In this document: in pieces, positions 56,133 to 64,000 of the stretch
Layout: each line of letters opens with the position of its first letter
How positions within the stretch are numbered: the first letter of the stretch is position 1
Source: VBOC01 sp035635475
GTDB lineage: Bacteria > Bacteroidota > Ignavibacteria > UBA10030 > SZUA-254
Length of the DNA: 64,000 bases
Direction of reading: 5' to 3'
NCBI GenBank assembly: GCA_035635475.1
Contig: DASQAZ010000055.1
Coordinates: 1-64,000 of the forward strand
Position numbers and translations under genes: made by a program
Notes under the pieces: model-generated
Seen by the model: only the letters and a program-made list of their open reading frames with translations
Databases searched by the model: none
What the model was told of the DNA's origin: nothing

Positions 56133-56738
56133 ATGCTTACCGTTGTCCTGGCAACACGCAATCCCGGAAAAGTGGAGGAAATTCGGTCAATCCTGGCCGA
56201 CCTGCCGGTGGAGATCCGTACTCTTTCCGAGATGCCGGATAGCCCCGAAGTTGTCGAAGATGGAGCGACTCTCGAAGAAAACGCGCTGAAGAAAGCCCGG
56301 GAGGTCTACGACAGGTTTCAGCTCCTAACCCTCGCAGATGACTCAGGACTTGAGGTTTACATGCTCGATATGAAGCCGGGAGTAAGGTCGGCCCGATTCG
56401 CCGGTGAGAAAGCGACTTATGCCGACAATAACCGGAAACTGCTTGAGGCTCTCTCCCACGTTCCCGCTGCCGAGCGCGGCGCGCGCTTCCGGTGCGTTGC
56501 CGCCCTTGCCGGAAAGCGGATAATGAAGACGATGGAGGGGGTCTGCACCGGACGGATCGCCGAAAAGGCTTCCGGAACGGGAGGATTCGGATATGACCCA
56601 ATCTTCATTCCAGAGGGATTTGAGAGGACTTTCGCCGAATTGCCTTCCGATATCAAGAACCGGATCAGCCATCGGGCTCGAGCATTCAACCTGGTAAAGG
56701 AATTTCTGCGAGAATACGCAAAGAATCTTTCCCACTGA
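56133..56738 (+). CDS. rdgB: Non-canonical purine NTP pyrophosphatase (RdgB/HAM1)
   Basis: 201 residues. The enzyme hydrolyses ITP, dITP and XTP to keep them out of nucleic acids. LATRNPGKVEEI, LADDSGLEVYML, SARFAGEKATYADNN, GTGGFGYDPIFIPEG and the SHRARAF region cover the conserved substrate and metal site. It closely follows radA, so the two form a genome-maintenance pair. A promoter for the next gene lies downstream within 40-60 bp. Confidence 0.96.
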   Translation: MLTVVLATRNPGKVEEIRSILADLPVEIRTLSEMPDSPEVVEDGATLEENALKKAREVYDRFQLLTLADDSGLEVYMLDMKPGVRSARFAGEKATYADNNRKLLEALSHVPAAERGARFRCVAALAGKRIMKTMEGVCTGRIAEKASGTGGFGYDPIFIPEGFERTFAELPSDIKNRISHRARAFNLVKEFLREYAKNLSH

Positions 56739-56773
56739 CTTGCTTCGCAGTAATTTTGATGTCCTAGAATTTC

Positions 56774-56802
56774 TTGATATTGGTAAGCGCATTCATTATC
56801 TT
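56774..56802 (+). promoter_or_regulatory. Sigma-70-type promoter for the DUF4905/PhzF pair
   Basis: TTGATA (56774-56779) and TATCTT (56797-56802) are 17 nt apart in the 81-bp gap after rdgB. The predicted start near 56809 is only about 11 nt before the ATG, so the first gene may be translated from a very short leader. Confidence 0.55.
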
Positions 56803-56819
56803 ATTCGAGAAATATAACG

Positions 56820-57704
56820 ATGCCACTGACTCGATGGTTGAAAGGTCTCAGACACAGATGGCTCGAACCTTCATGGATTTTTTCGACGCAAGGAATGATC
56901 TGGCGATTGTTGCCCGCACCGGGCAAACGATTCGTCGGAGAAGAAAGGGACATCAGCCAAAAATCGGTCTCTTTATTCTGCATCGAACAGGAAACAGGAG
57001 CGATTCAATGGCGCAATCTGCGGCTGCACGAGCCGTGGTGGATCGGAATAGAGGCTGTTCACAAGGATCTGGTCTTGCTTCATGAATACGCGATGCCTGA
57101 TTTACCCGATCACAAGAAAATTCATGCCCTCGAGCTCTCCTCCGGTAAGGTGCTCTGGAAGAATGAGGAGCTTCGGTATTTGTTCGCATACCAGGACAGC
57201 ATCTATGCGGTTGAAATCGGGCATGAAGACAATCGTTATTATGAGGTCGACTTGATGACCGGAGAGAAAAGCCGGGAAGTGGATGCGTCATCTATTGCGA
57301 CGATGCGGGAAATCGCATATTCCCAGAATACGGCGTCAGTCGAGTTTCCCGCTCCTTTCCAGGGAGGTGGCGACGATGATCTCAGCCGGATGATCGCGCA
57401 CCTTACGAAGGGGGAGAGCCGGATCGAGTCGATTGAATACCTCCGGAAAGGCGAATTTCTCGCGCTTTGTTACCACACGGTGATCAGTCCGGATCCTGCT
57501 CAGCGAATAATGGATCAGCATTTTATGATATCCGACGGCCGCCGGATGGTCTATCATGAATTATTGAATGACCGTGTACAGAACGTAGTTCCGGATGCCT
57601 TCTTCGGCATCGGCGACTTTGTGTATTCCATCAAGGGCAAACGGGTCTTACAGGCGTTCAATTTCAGTAAGGGGGTAAGTACCGATGGCCAGGATAAGAA
57701 TTAA
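56820..57704 (+). CDS. DUF4905 family protein
   Basis: 294 residues, resembling DUF4905 proteins reported mainly from Bacteroidota and relatives. No signal peptide or membrane segment is evident, so it is probably cytoplasmic. Short beta-type repeats such as ETGAIQWRNLRLHEPWWIGI, LSSGKVLWKNEELRYLFAYQ and LMTGEKSREVDA suggest a beta-propeller-like fold of the PQQ type. The function is unknown. Its 3' end overlaps the PhzF gene by 20 bp. Confidence 0.75.
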   Translation: MPLTRWLKGLRHRWLEPSWIFSTQGMIWRLLPAPGKRFVGEERDISQKSVSLFCIEQETGAIQWRNLRLHEPWWIGIEAVHKDLVLLHEYAMPDLPDHKKIHALELSSGKVLWKNEELRYLFAYQDSIYAVEIGHEDNRYYEVDLMTGEKSREVDASSIATMREIAYSQNTASVEFPAPFQGGGDDDLSRMIAHLTKGESRIESIEYLRKGEFLALCYHTVISPDPAQRIMDQHFMISDGRRMVYHELLNDRVQNVVPDAFFGIGDFVYSIKGKRVLQAFNFSKGVSTDGQDKN

Positions 57705-58590
57705 GCACGTCGACGCGTTCACCACGACTCCCCACACCGGTAATCCGGCAGGTGTTGTCCCGGACGGGGGAAGCTTGAGCGACCGGGAGATGCAGGGGAT
57801 TGCAAGGGAGATGAATCTTTCCGAAACGGCATTCATCCTTCCGCCGACAAGCCCGGAAGCCGATCTCAGGATCCGGTGGTTTACCCCCACGACCGAAGTC
57901 CCTCTGTGCGGACATGCCACGATCGCCGGTTTCCATTCTCTCGCGGAGGAGGGGGGGATGAACATGACGAAAGGAGGGAGGTACCAGTTTCGGCTTGAGA
58001 CTGCGTCGGGGATCCTCCCGGTGGACGTCACAAAGAACAACGGGCTGATTTCCATTATGTTCGGATTGAAAATACCGGTCTTTGACCGCGCGATTCATTA
58101 TAAAATCGATCTCGTCCGGGTCCTCAACCTGACGCTCAGCGAATTCGAGACTCATATTCCGATCCTTCGGAGCGATTACCTTTTTGTTCCCGTCAAACGG
58201 CTTCATACGCTCTTCTCGATCAGACCCAACTTTCTGACGATGGCAAACTTCCTGGACTCGCGAAACCTGCGCGGGCTCTGTGTGTTCACAACCGAGACGG
58301 TCGACCGTGATTCAATCGTTCACTCACGCTTCTTTGCACCCAACCAGGGGATCAATGAAGATCCGGTGACGGGATCTTCGCATGCAGGCCTCGCGGTGCA
58401 ACTGTTTGAGAGCGGATTCCTCGATATCAAGAACGGCCGGTGCGTGTTCCAGGCAGAGCAAGGCGACGCGATCGGCAGACGCGGGAGAATCACCGTCGAG
58501 CTGGAAGTTGTGGATGACAAGCCCGTCGGGGTGAAAATCGGGGGCAATGCGGTGACGGTCCTCGAAGGCGAGATGTTGCTGCACGACTGA
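57685..58590 (+). CDS. PhzF-family isomerase-like protein
   Basis: 301 residues with a two-lobed diaminopimelate-epimerase-like fold. HTGNPAGVVPDGG, MNLSETAFILPP (with the family's catalytic glutamate), CGHATIAGFHSLAEEGG and DPVTGSSHAGLAV are all typical. Despite the name, most members are not in phenazine pathways and no phenazine genes are nearby, so the substrate is unknown. AAGGGGG precedes the ATG, which lies 20 bp inside the previous gene. Confidence 0.9.
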   Translation: MARIRIKHVDAFTTTPHTGNPAGVVPDGGSLSDREMQGIAREMNLSETAFILPPTSPEADLRIRWFTPTTEVPLCGHATIAGFHSLAEEGGMNMTKGGRYQFRLETASGILPVDVTKNNGLISIMFGLKIPVFDRAIHYKIDLVRVLNLTLSEFETHIPILRSDYLFVPVKRLHTLFSIRPNFLTMANFLDSRNLRGLCVFTTETVDRDSIVHSRFFAPNQGINEDPVTGSSHAGLAVQLFESGFLDIKNGRCVFQAEQGDAIGRRGRITVELEVVDDKPVGVKIGGNAVTVLEGEMLLHD

Positions 58591-58618
58591 TCCCGCCCGA
58601 TAGACCTCCGAAGCCTGC

Positions 58619-60646
58619 ATGACAATTCGTACCGGGTTCTTCCTCGTACTCCTTCTTCTTTCATTCTCATTCTTTTTCTTCAATACCCGCCGGCTGATCC
58701 GTTACCTTACGATCGGCAAGCCCGAGACTCGGACCGACCGGCCGCTCGAGAGGTTGAAACAGGTGCTCACCGTGGCCTTCGGGCAGTCGAAATTATTCCG
58801 TGAGCCTCTCGCCGGACTGATGCATTTCTTTATCTTCTGGGGGTTCGTGGTTCTGGTGCTCGCGATCGTCGAAACGATCGGCGAAGGCCTCCGGTCCGGT
58901 TTCACACTGTCCTTTCTCGGGCCTCTGTATGGGCCGCTGGTCTTCCTGGAAGATCTTCTGGGAGCGCTGGTCATTCTCTCGGCCGTGGTCGCGCTCCTGC
59001 GCCGCTATGTGACGAAACCGCCCCGTCTCGATGTGAGCGGCCATTCCCGCATCGATGCAACGATCATACTTTTGCTAATCCTCCTGATTATGTGTGCGAT
59101 GTTCGGGCAGAATGCCGCCAATATCGGGAGGGGGGTCCAGGCCGCCGCCGAGAGGCGCTTTGTTTCGCACTCCCTGGCATCGCTTTTTTTTGCCGGGATT
59201 TCCCCGGAAACCCTGAACGTCTGGTTTTCCTTCTTCTGGTGGATGCACATCTCTCTCGTGCTCGGCTTTCTTAATTATCTTCCATACTCAAAGCATCTTC
59301 ATATCCTATCTTCGATCCCCAACGTCTATCTCGCAAAGCTGGAGCCGAGGGGGGTACTTAAACCGCTTAATCTCCAGGATGAGAAAGCAACAAAGTTCGG
59401 CGCCGCGGACGTAGAGGACCTGACCTGGAAGCAGCTTTTGGACGGCTACACGTGCACCGAATGCGGGCGCTGCACAGCCGCGTGCCCCGCCGCGCTGACG
59501 GGCAAGCCGCTTTCGCCGAAGAAGATTGTCGTTGATATCAGGCGAAGGCTGATGGAGAAGGCCCCGCTTTTGACCGATCGAGGGATCCAGGGCGAAACGG
59601 TAACTCCCGGAGCGGAGCCTCCCGGCCAGGCGGCTTCGGCCGGGCAGCTCGTCGGCGATTACATTACCGAAGACGAGCTCTGGGCCTGCACGACCTGCAT
59701 GGCGTGCGTGCAGGAGTGCCCTGTCCAAATTGAACACGTCGATGCAATCGTCGATATGCGCCGGTACCTGGTTCTAACCGAATCCAAATTCCCCAAGGAG
59801 ATGCAGGCAACATTTCAGAACCTCGAGAGAAATTTTACGCCGTGGGGGTTCAGTCATTCCACTCGCGCCGATTGGGCCCGGGGTCTTGACATCCCGATGC
59901 TCTCGGAAAAGCCGGACGCGGAAGTCCTGTTCTGGGTGGGATGTGCGGGTGCCTATGACGTGCGGTACAAGAAGGTGACGCAGGCATTTGCGAAACTAAT
60001 GAAGATCGCCGGCGTCAATTTCGCGGTGCTGGGGCGCGAAGAAAAATGCAACGGTGATCCCGCGCGGCGGGCGGGGAATGAATACCTCGCGCAAATGCTC
60101 ATGAACGAAAATGCGGAAACACTGAACCGACATCACGTCAAAACGATCGTCACGACCTGCCCCCATTGTTTCAACATTTTTAAGAATGAATACCCCCAAT
60201 TCGGCGGAAACTACACGGTCACGCATCATACTGAATTTATATCGAATCTGATCGAATCCGGAAGGATCAAGCTCACGAAGGAAAAGAAGGCGAAAATAAC
60301 ATACCACGATTCATGCTACCTCGGCAGGTACAACCACGTGTATGATCAGCCCAGAGATGCGATCCGCGCGATTCCGGGAGTTGAAATAGAAGAAATGAAG
60401 CGCTCACGGGACAAGGGGTTTTGCTGCGGCGCCGGCGGGGCGAGAATGTTTATGGAAGAGCCGATCGGAAAGAGAGTGAACATCGAGCGGACGGAGGAAG
60501 CGTTGGCCCTCAAGCCCGACGTCATCGGCACCGCATGCCCGTTCTGCATGACCATGCTGACAGACGGGGTAAAGGCGAAGGAAGCAGCCGAGCGGGTACA
60601 GGTGAAAGATATTGCTGAACTGGTTCTGGAGGCCGTGGGGGGCTGA
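58619..60646 (+). CDS. Membrane-bound Fe-S oxidoreductase (HdrD/GlpC-like)
   Basis: 675 residues. About six transmembrane segments in the first 240 resemble a NarI/cytochrome-b-type anchor. Two 4Fe-4S ferredoxin motifs follow (CTECGRCTAACP and CTTCMACVQECPV, near residues 278 and 360), then two cysteine-rich CCG-type domains, the last with GFCCGAGGARMFMEE and ACPFCMTML. The layout matches HdrD-like proteins thought to pass electrons between quinones and soluble partners. No partner subunit (acyl-CoA or lactate dehydrogenase, ETF) is adjacent. It begins 28 bp after the PhzF gene and ends 26 bp before a convergent gene. Confidence 0.88.
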   Translation: MTIRTGFFLVLLLLSFSFFFFNTRRLIRYLTIGKPETRTDRPLERLKQVLTVAFGQSKLFREPLAGLMHFFIFWGFVVLVLAIVETIGEGLRSGFTLSFLGPLYGPLVFLEDLLGALVILSAVVALLRRYVTKPPRLDVSGHSRIDATIILLLILLIMCAMFGQNAANIGRGVQAAAERRFVSHSLASLFFAGISPETLNVWFSFFWWMHISLVLGFLNYLPYSKHLHILSSIPNVYLAKLEPRGVLKPLNLQDEKATKFGAADVEDLTWKQLLDGYTCTECGRCTAACPAALTGKPLSPKKIVVDIRRRLMEKAPLLTDRGIQGETVTPGAEPPGQAASAGQLVGDYITEDELWACTTCMACVQECPVQIEHVDAIVDMRRYLVLTESKFPKEMQATFQNLERNFTPWGFSHSTRADWARGLDIPMLSEKPDAEVLFWVGCAGAYDVRYKKVTQAFAKLMKIAGVNFAVLGREEKCNGDPARRAGNEYLAQMLMNENAETLNRHHVKTIVTTCPHCFNIFKNEYPQFGGNYTVTHHTEFISNLIESGRIKLTKEKKAKITYHDSCYLGRYNHVYDQPRDAIRAIPGVEIEEMKRSRDKGFCCGAGGARMFMEEPIGKRVNIERTEEALALKPDVIGTACPFCMTMLTDGVKAKEAAERVQVKDIAELVLEAVGG

Positions 60647-60672
60647 GGGATGTGCCGCGACCGGACCGGATA

Positions 60673-61059
60673 CTACCGGTCGATGCCCGTCATCGGGTGG
60701 CGGCGGATCAACATGAGAATTGCGGACTGGGAAACGATCAGGTACTTCTTCTCCTCGTACTCCATCTCGATCGCCTGTTCGCGAAGGAAAATGGCGTAGT
60801 CTCCCTCTTCGGCCTGGAGCGGAATATACTTAACGGGATCTTTGGGTGTGGGCGACCACGACTCCTGGTCGATATAGTTCGGGTTCGGCACGGGAAAGCC
60901 AGGTCCGACTTTGATAATGTAACCGCTCTGTACCCTCTCCTTCTCCTTCACGTTGGGCGGAAGATAGAGCCCATGCTCGGTGCGGTCTCTGTCGCTGTCG
61001 GGTATGACCAGGACTTTGTCCCCCACCACGATCATCTCTTTTCTGCTCGAACTGTCCAA
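60673..61059 (-). CDS. Divergent GroES-like (Cpn10) protein
   Basis: 128 residues against 94-97 for normal GroES. The Cpn10 core is seen in MIVVGDKVLVIPDSDRDRTE, GLYLPPNVKEKERVQSGYII and GDYAIFLREQAIEMEYEEKK, ending ILMLIRR. About 25 extra residues (FPVPNPNYIDQESWSPTPKD and on) sit between the second strand group and the GD motif, and the mobile-loop position reads EHGLYLPPN. No groEL is next to it, so it may be a specialised co-chaperonin or have another role. The TTG start has AAGGAG 8 nt upstream. Confidence 0.85.
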   Translation of the reverse strand: MDSSSRKEMIVVGDKVLVIPDSDRDRTEHGLYLPPNVKEKERVQSGYIIKVGPGFPVPNPNYIDQESWSPTPKDPVKYIPLQAEEGDYAIFLREQAIEMEYEEKKYLIVSQSAILMLIRRHPMTGIDR

Positions 61060-61111
61060 GAATCTCTCTCCTTACGAACGGAATTGGATTTGCTTCAGAT
61101 GAACCTCACTA

Positions 61112-61140
61112 ATCATACAATTTTCCATTTTACGGTGCAA
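61112..61140 (-). promoter_or_regulatory. Sigma-70-type promoter for the GroES-like gene
   Basis: On the minus strand TTGCAC (61135-61140) and TATGAT (61112-61117) are separated by 17 nt. The predicted start near 61105 leaves about 45 nt of leader containing AAGGAG. It lies in the 124-bp gap after the deoxyribosyltransferase-like gene. Confidence 0.55.
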
Positions 61141-61183
61141 ACTCCCCCGCGAAGTCCCTCGGGATGTCTGTCGAGCCGGCGAC

Positions 61184-61651
61184 TTACGCGTTCGTGAGAA
61201 ATCGTTTCAACTCTTCGAACCCGCCGAAGGTTTTTGTGACGCATCCAAGGATCCATCCCGGAAGTTCAAACAGGGGGTAGCTCGTCACGAGATAGACCGG
61301 TTTTCCAAAATATCTGGCCATCGTCAGCTCGCCTTTCGTCCCGGCGCCTTTGGCGGCGCCCTCATCCCAGAAACAGATGACGTAATCCGTTCGCTCCGCG
61401 ATTTCCCGGCAGTCGATCTCGACAAGACTTCGGACAATCTTCTGATACGACCCGACATCATCCCTCTTGAGGGCCCGGAAATCGAGGTTTGGATGATGCG
61501 TGCTGAAGAAGCGGCTGCTTTCGACATTGGGATTGAACACTTCGTGCCGGAGATCGGACTCGAGCCAGCTCTGGAGTTCCCTGCGCCACTCAAGACCCTC
61601 CCCTTCGGCATATTCCATTCCGCCCGACAGGTACGCACGCATCCCGTTCAT
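61184..61651 (-). CDS. Nucleoside 2-deoxyribosyltransferase-like protein
   Basis: 155 residues. MRAYLSGGMEYAEGEGLEWR at the start and GAAKGAGTKGELTMARYFGK near residue 100 (with a glutamate at the site expected for catalysis) resemble the nucleoside 2-deoxyribosyltransferase fold, which exchanges bases on deoxynucleosides or hydrolyses nucleotides. Several relatives have no known substrate, so the assignment is to the fold. The ATG overlaps the previous stop (ATGA); a second in-frame ATG is three codons later. It is the last gene of the ftsH group. Confidence 0.65.
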   Translation of the reverse strand: MNGMRAYLSGGMEYAEGEGLEWRRELQSWLESDLRHEVFNPNVESSRFFSTHHPNLDFRALKRDDVGSYQKIVRSLVEIDCREIAERTDYVICFWDEGAAKGAGTKGELTMARYFGKPVYLVTSYPLFELPGWILGCVTKTFGGFEELKRFLTNA

Positions 61652-62346
61652 CCAAAGCTATTGATGTCAAGGAACGGGTAGAAGAGCTGGTATCCTGCCC
61701 ACATGACGGTTCCAACCACGAGGGGAATCGAGAGGTTGTCGTCGATGTCGACGGGGAGAGCCTCGACGATCGCGCCGGCAAGGGCCGCCACGGCGCCAAT
61801 CGCATATTCACCGGACTGATAGCCTACCTTGGGGAGTATCGCGACCACCACGAGTGCGCTGAGCAGGAATCCTGCGCTACCCTCGAGGCTCTTTCCGAGA
61901 AACCGATGCCGCCCGAACCGCTTCCCGATCAAGGCGGAAGCGAGATCGGCGATGATCAGAATGACGAGGCTCGATACCGCAATGACCCTCGGAAAGATCA
62001 GGACGGATAACGTCGCTGCAATCAGGACATAGGTCGCGCCGTTCAGGCGTTTCTTCTCTTTGCAGGTCTCGCTCGTTCGCAGGAGCCACCCGAACGTCCG
62101 GTAAAACCAGGTCTCGATGGGGCGGTGATAATACCGGCCGACGTCGATGATGACGAACGCCAGCGTGAGAGGGATAAGGACGCCGAGAGCCACAATCCGC
62201 GGCGTGTGAAAGTAGAAAATGGGGATAGCGAGGGAACAGAGGTGGATCGATTTGCGAATGAGCTCAATACGATAGCTATCGCTATCGGAAAGCGGATCAG
62301 GACTTCTGAATGTCTCCGTTCTGGTCCGGTCGGGACTGTTCGTCAA
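61648..62346 (-). CDS. CTP-type lipid kinase-like membrane protein (dolichol/phytol/DGK1 family)
   Basis: 232 residues, mostly hydrophobic, with about six or seven membrane segments. The family pattern is visible: ELIRKSIHLCSLAIP at the start, then IADLASALIGKRFGRHRFLG with KSLEGS, and EALPVDIDDNLSIPLVVG near the end. Relatives phosphorylate dolichol, phytol or diacylglycerol with CTP; the substrate here is unknown, but an isoprenoid or lipid alcohol is likely. The best start is TTG at 62346, which overlaps the ftsH 3' end by 50 bp; no ATG lies before the conserved core. In many related genomes cdsA occupies this place after ftsH. Confidence 0.75.
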   Translation of the reverse strand: MTNSPDRTRTETFRSPDPLSDSDSYRIELIRKSIHLCSLAIPIFYFHTPRIVALGVLIPLTLAFVIIDVGRYYHRPIETWFYRTFGWLLRTSETCKEKKRLNGATYVLIAATLSVLIFPRVIAVSSLVILIIADLASALIGKRFGRHRFLGKSLEGSAGFLLSALVVVAILPKVGYQSGEYAIGAVAALAGAIVEALPVDIDDNLSIPLVVGTVMWAGYQLFYPFLDINSFG

Positions 62347-64000
62347 TGGTGGCTTTCAACGCTTGTTCTTGTCCATTTGTCCGGCGCTCGACCGGGGGCA
62401 GGGTTTCTCCGCGGATCACTTTATCGATCTCCTCGCCGTCGAGGATTTCGCGTTCGAGAAGTGCCGCGGCGAGGCGGTGCAGCGCCTCGATGTTATCGCG
62501 GAGGATGATTTCGGCCCGCTCCATCCCCTTCATGATGATCTTCTTTACCTCCTCATCGATGGCTATCGAGGTTTGCTCCGAATAGTTCTTCGACCGTGTG
62601 ATCTCTCGCCCAAGAAAGATTTCTTCTTCCTTCGCGCCGTAGGCGAGGGGTCCCAGCCGGTCGCTCATGCCCCACTCGCAGACCATTTTGTGGGCGAGAT
62701 TTGTAGCCCGTTCGATGTCGTTGCCGGCGCCGGTCGTAAACTGGTTGAAGACGAGTTGTTCCGCCGCCCTCCCTCCGAGAGCATACGCAATCATGGCTTC
62801 GAGGTATTCCTTCGAGTAGGTATGTTTCTCGTCGATCGGCAGGTAGGTCGTGACCCCGAGCGCCCGGCCGCGTGGGATGATCGTTACCTTGTGCACGGGA
62901 TCGGCTTCCGGGACCTTTCTGGCGACGAGAACGTGTCCCGACTCGTGGTAGGCCGTTATTTTTTTCTCGGCATCGGAGATAATGAGGCTCTTCCGCTCGA
63001 TCCCCATCATGACTTTGTCTTTGGCGTCTTCAAAATGCTGCATCGTAACCGCTTTCTGGTTCTGGCGCGCGGCCAGAAGGGCGGCTTCATTGACAAGATT
63101 GGCCAAATCGGCTCCCGCGAGTCCGGGAGTGCCCTTGGCGAGGACATCGAGCTTTACATCGTCGTCCAGAGGAATGTTCCGCGTGTGCACTTTCAGAATT
63201 CCCTCGCGCCCGCGAACATCGGGCCGGTCAACAACCACTTGCCGGTCGAACCGGCCGGGCCTTAACAGTGCGGGGTCGAGCACGTCGGGCCTGTTCGTCG
63301 CGGCGATGATAATGACGCCGCTATTCTGCTCGAATCCGTCCATCTCAACGAGGAGTTGGTTCAGCGTCTGTTCGCGCTCATCGTGCCCTCCGCCCAGTCC
63401 TGCGCCCCGGTGACGGCCGACGGCATCGATTTCGTCTATGAATATAATCGCGGGGGCATTCTTCTTTCCGGTCTCGAACAAATCCCTCACGCGGCTTGCG
63501 CCGACACCGACAAACATCTCGACAAATTCAGCGCCGGAGATCGAGAAGAAGGGGACTCCCGCCTCGCCCGCCACTGCCCGGGCGAGAAGCGTCTTGCCCG
63601 TGCCGGGCGGACCCAGTAAGAGCACGCCCCGCGGAATTTTCCCGCCGAGCCGCTGGAACTTGGAGGGTTCCTTCAGAAACTCGATGATCTCCTGCAGCTC
63701 GACCTTCGCTTCGTCGGCGCCGGCAACATCCTGGAACGTTACCTTCGGCGAGCCTTCATTGATGCTCTTCGCCCGGCTCTTGCCGAATGAAAAAATACCT
63801 TTCGTGCCGATCCCCTGCATCCGCCTCATGATGATAAGCCAGACAACAAACAGAAGCACCCACGGCAGCACGCTGAGGAGCGCGTTCATCCACGTATTGT
63901 CTTCCTTCGTGATCGTGAAGCGAATCTCCTTGTCGTTCCATTCTTTCACAACCGTTCCGTCGATATACGGGAGAGTCACGACAAAACGCTGAGCCGGAAT
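62297..64000 (-). CDS. ftsH: ATP-dependent zinc metalloprotease FtsH (N-terminus outside the window)
   Basis: 567 residues are visible; the gene continues beyond the window edge, so the first membrane segment and part of the periplasmic domain are missing. It degrades membrane and regulatory proteins. Visible parts, in order, are the second membrane segment (SVLPWVLLFVVWLIIMRRMQ), Walker A (GPPGTGKTLLARAVAGEAG), Walker B (AIIFIDEIDAVGRHRGAGLG), the second region of homology (ATNRPDVLDPALLRPGRFDR) and the zinc site HESGH. A short hydrophilic tail ends the protein. The frame stays open to the edge, so a GTG at 63979 is not the real start. Confidence 0.97.
   Translation of the reverse strand: MPAQRFVVTLPYIDGTVVKEWNDKEIRFTITKEDNTWMNALLSVLPWVLLFVVWLIIMRRMQGIGTKGIFSFGKSRAKSINEGSPKVTFQDVAGADEAKVELQEIIEFLKEPSKFQRLGGKIPRGVLLLGPPGTGKTLLARAVAGEAGVPFFSISGAEFVEMFVGVGASRVRDLFETGKKNAPAIIFIDEIDAVGRHRGAGLGGGHDEREQTLNQLLVEMDGFEQNSGVIIIAATNRPDVLDPALLRPGRFDRQVVVDRPDVRGREGILKVHTRNIPLDDDVKLDVLAKGTPGLAGADLANLVNEAALLAARQNQKAVTMQHFEDAKDKVMMGIERKSLIISDAEKKITAYHESGHVLVARKVPEADPVHKVTIIPRGRALGVTTYLPIDEKHTYSKEYLEAMIAYALGGRAAEQLVFNQFTTGAGNDIERATNLAHKMVCEWGMSDRLGPLAYGAKEEEIFLGREITRSKNYSEQTSIAIDEEVKKIIMKGMERAEIILRDNIEALHRLAAALLEREILDGEEIDKVIRGETLPPVERRTNGQEQALKATIDEQSRPDQNGDIQKS

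Noticed and set aside
60659..60681. GACCGG/CCGGTC inverted repeat between the HdrD-like and GroES-like genes
   Set aside because: It could act as a bidirectional terminator, but there is no T-run on either strand and it runs into the end of the GroES-like gene.

Overview
The window is a gene-dense piece (no gene-free stretch over 300 bp) of a GC-rich bacterial chromosome, most likely from the FCB group near Ignavibacteria/Chlorobi rather than true Bacteroidia. Supporting signs are a type IX secretion (T9SS) sorting domain with the NYPNPFNP motif on a secreted cytochrome, DUF2723 and DUF4905 proteins, a HYTHYGRLCP motif in RpoB, LPS-type glycosyltransferases, and Shine-Dalgarno sites that Bacteroidia often lack. 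Start codons are unusually varied: many GTG and TTG, and one apparent CTG.

Layout. 1-5393 (+): tail of an unidentified gene, alaS, gmhA, a polyprenyl-phosphate sugar transferase and a small membrane protein. 5424-10513 (-): an operon reading EthD-like protein, crotonase-fold enzyme, secreted pentaheme cytochrome, enoyl-CoA hydratase, phospholipase D-like protein. 10674-12590 (+): a DUF2723 membrane protein. 12632-44235 (+): about 31.6 kb of transcription and translation genes. This starts with a strong promoter and tRNA-Thr/Tyr/Gly/Thr, rpmG, tRNA-Trp, secE, nusG, rplKAJL, rpoBC (rif). It continues with a second strong promoter and rpsL, rpsG, fusA, tuf (str), then the S10, spc and alpha operons from rpsJ to rplQ, closed by an intrinsic terminator. 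A tRNA-Gln lies inside the spc part between rplR and rpsE.

44257-60646 (+): leuS with its own promoter, an LPS/surface-glycan cluster (GT2, GT2, MsbA-type ABC exporter, O-antigen ligase-like protein, GT2, GT9), then DUF1844, nadK, radA, rdgB, DUF4905, a PhzF-family protein and a membrane-anchored Fe-S reductase of the HdrD type. 60673-64000 (-): a divergent GroES-like protein with its own promoter, and the group ftsH (start outside the window), a dolichol/phytol/diacylglycerol-kinase-like membrane protein and a nucleoside deoxyribosyltransferase-like protein.

The most notable signals are at the nucleic-acid level: an apparent CTG start codon for rpsL, a three-segment attenuator-like site plus a 24-bp RNA-type hairpin between rplL and rpoB, a tRNA embedded in the spc operon, six promoter-like sites that all have a 17-nt spacer, and 18-bp tandem duplications that built charged tails on ribosomal proteins L5 and L22. 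I did not find an obvious defence system, CRISPR array, prophage or insertion sequence.
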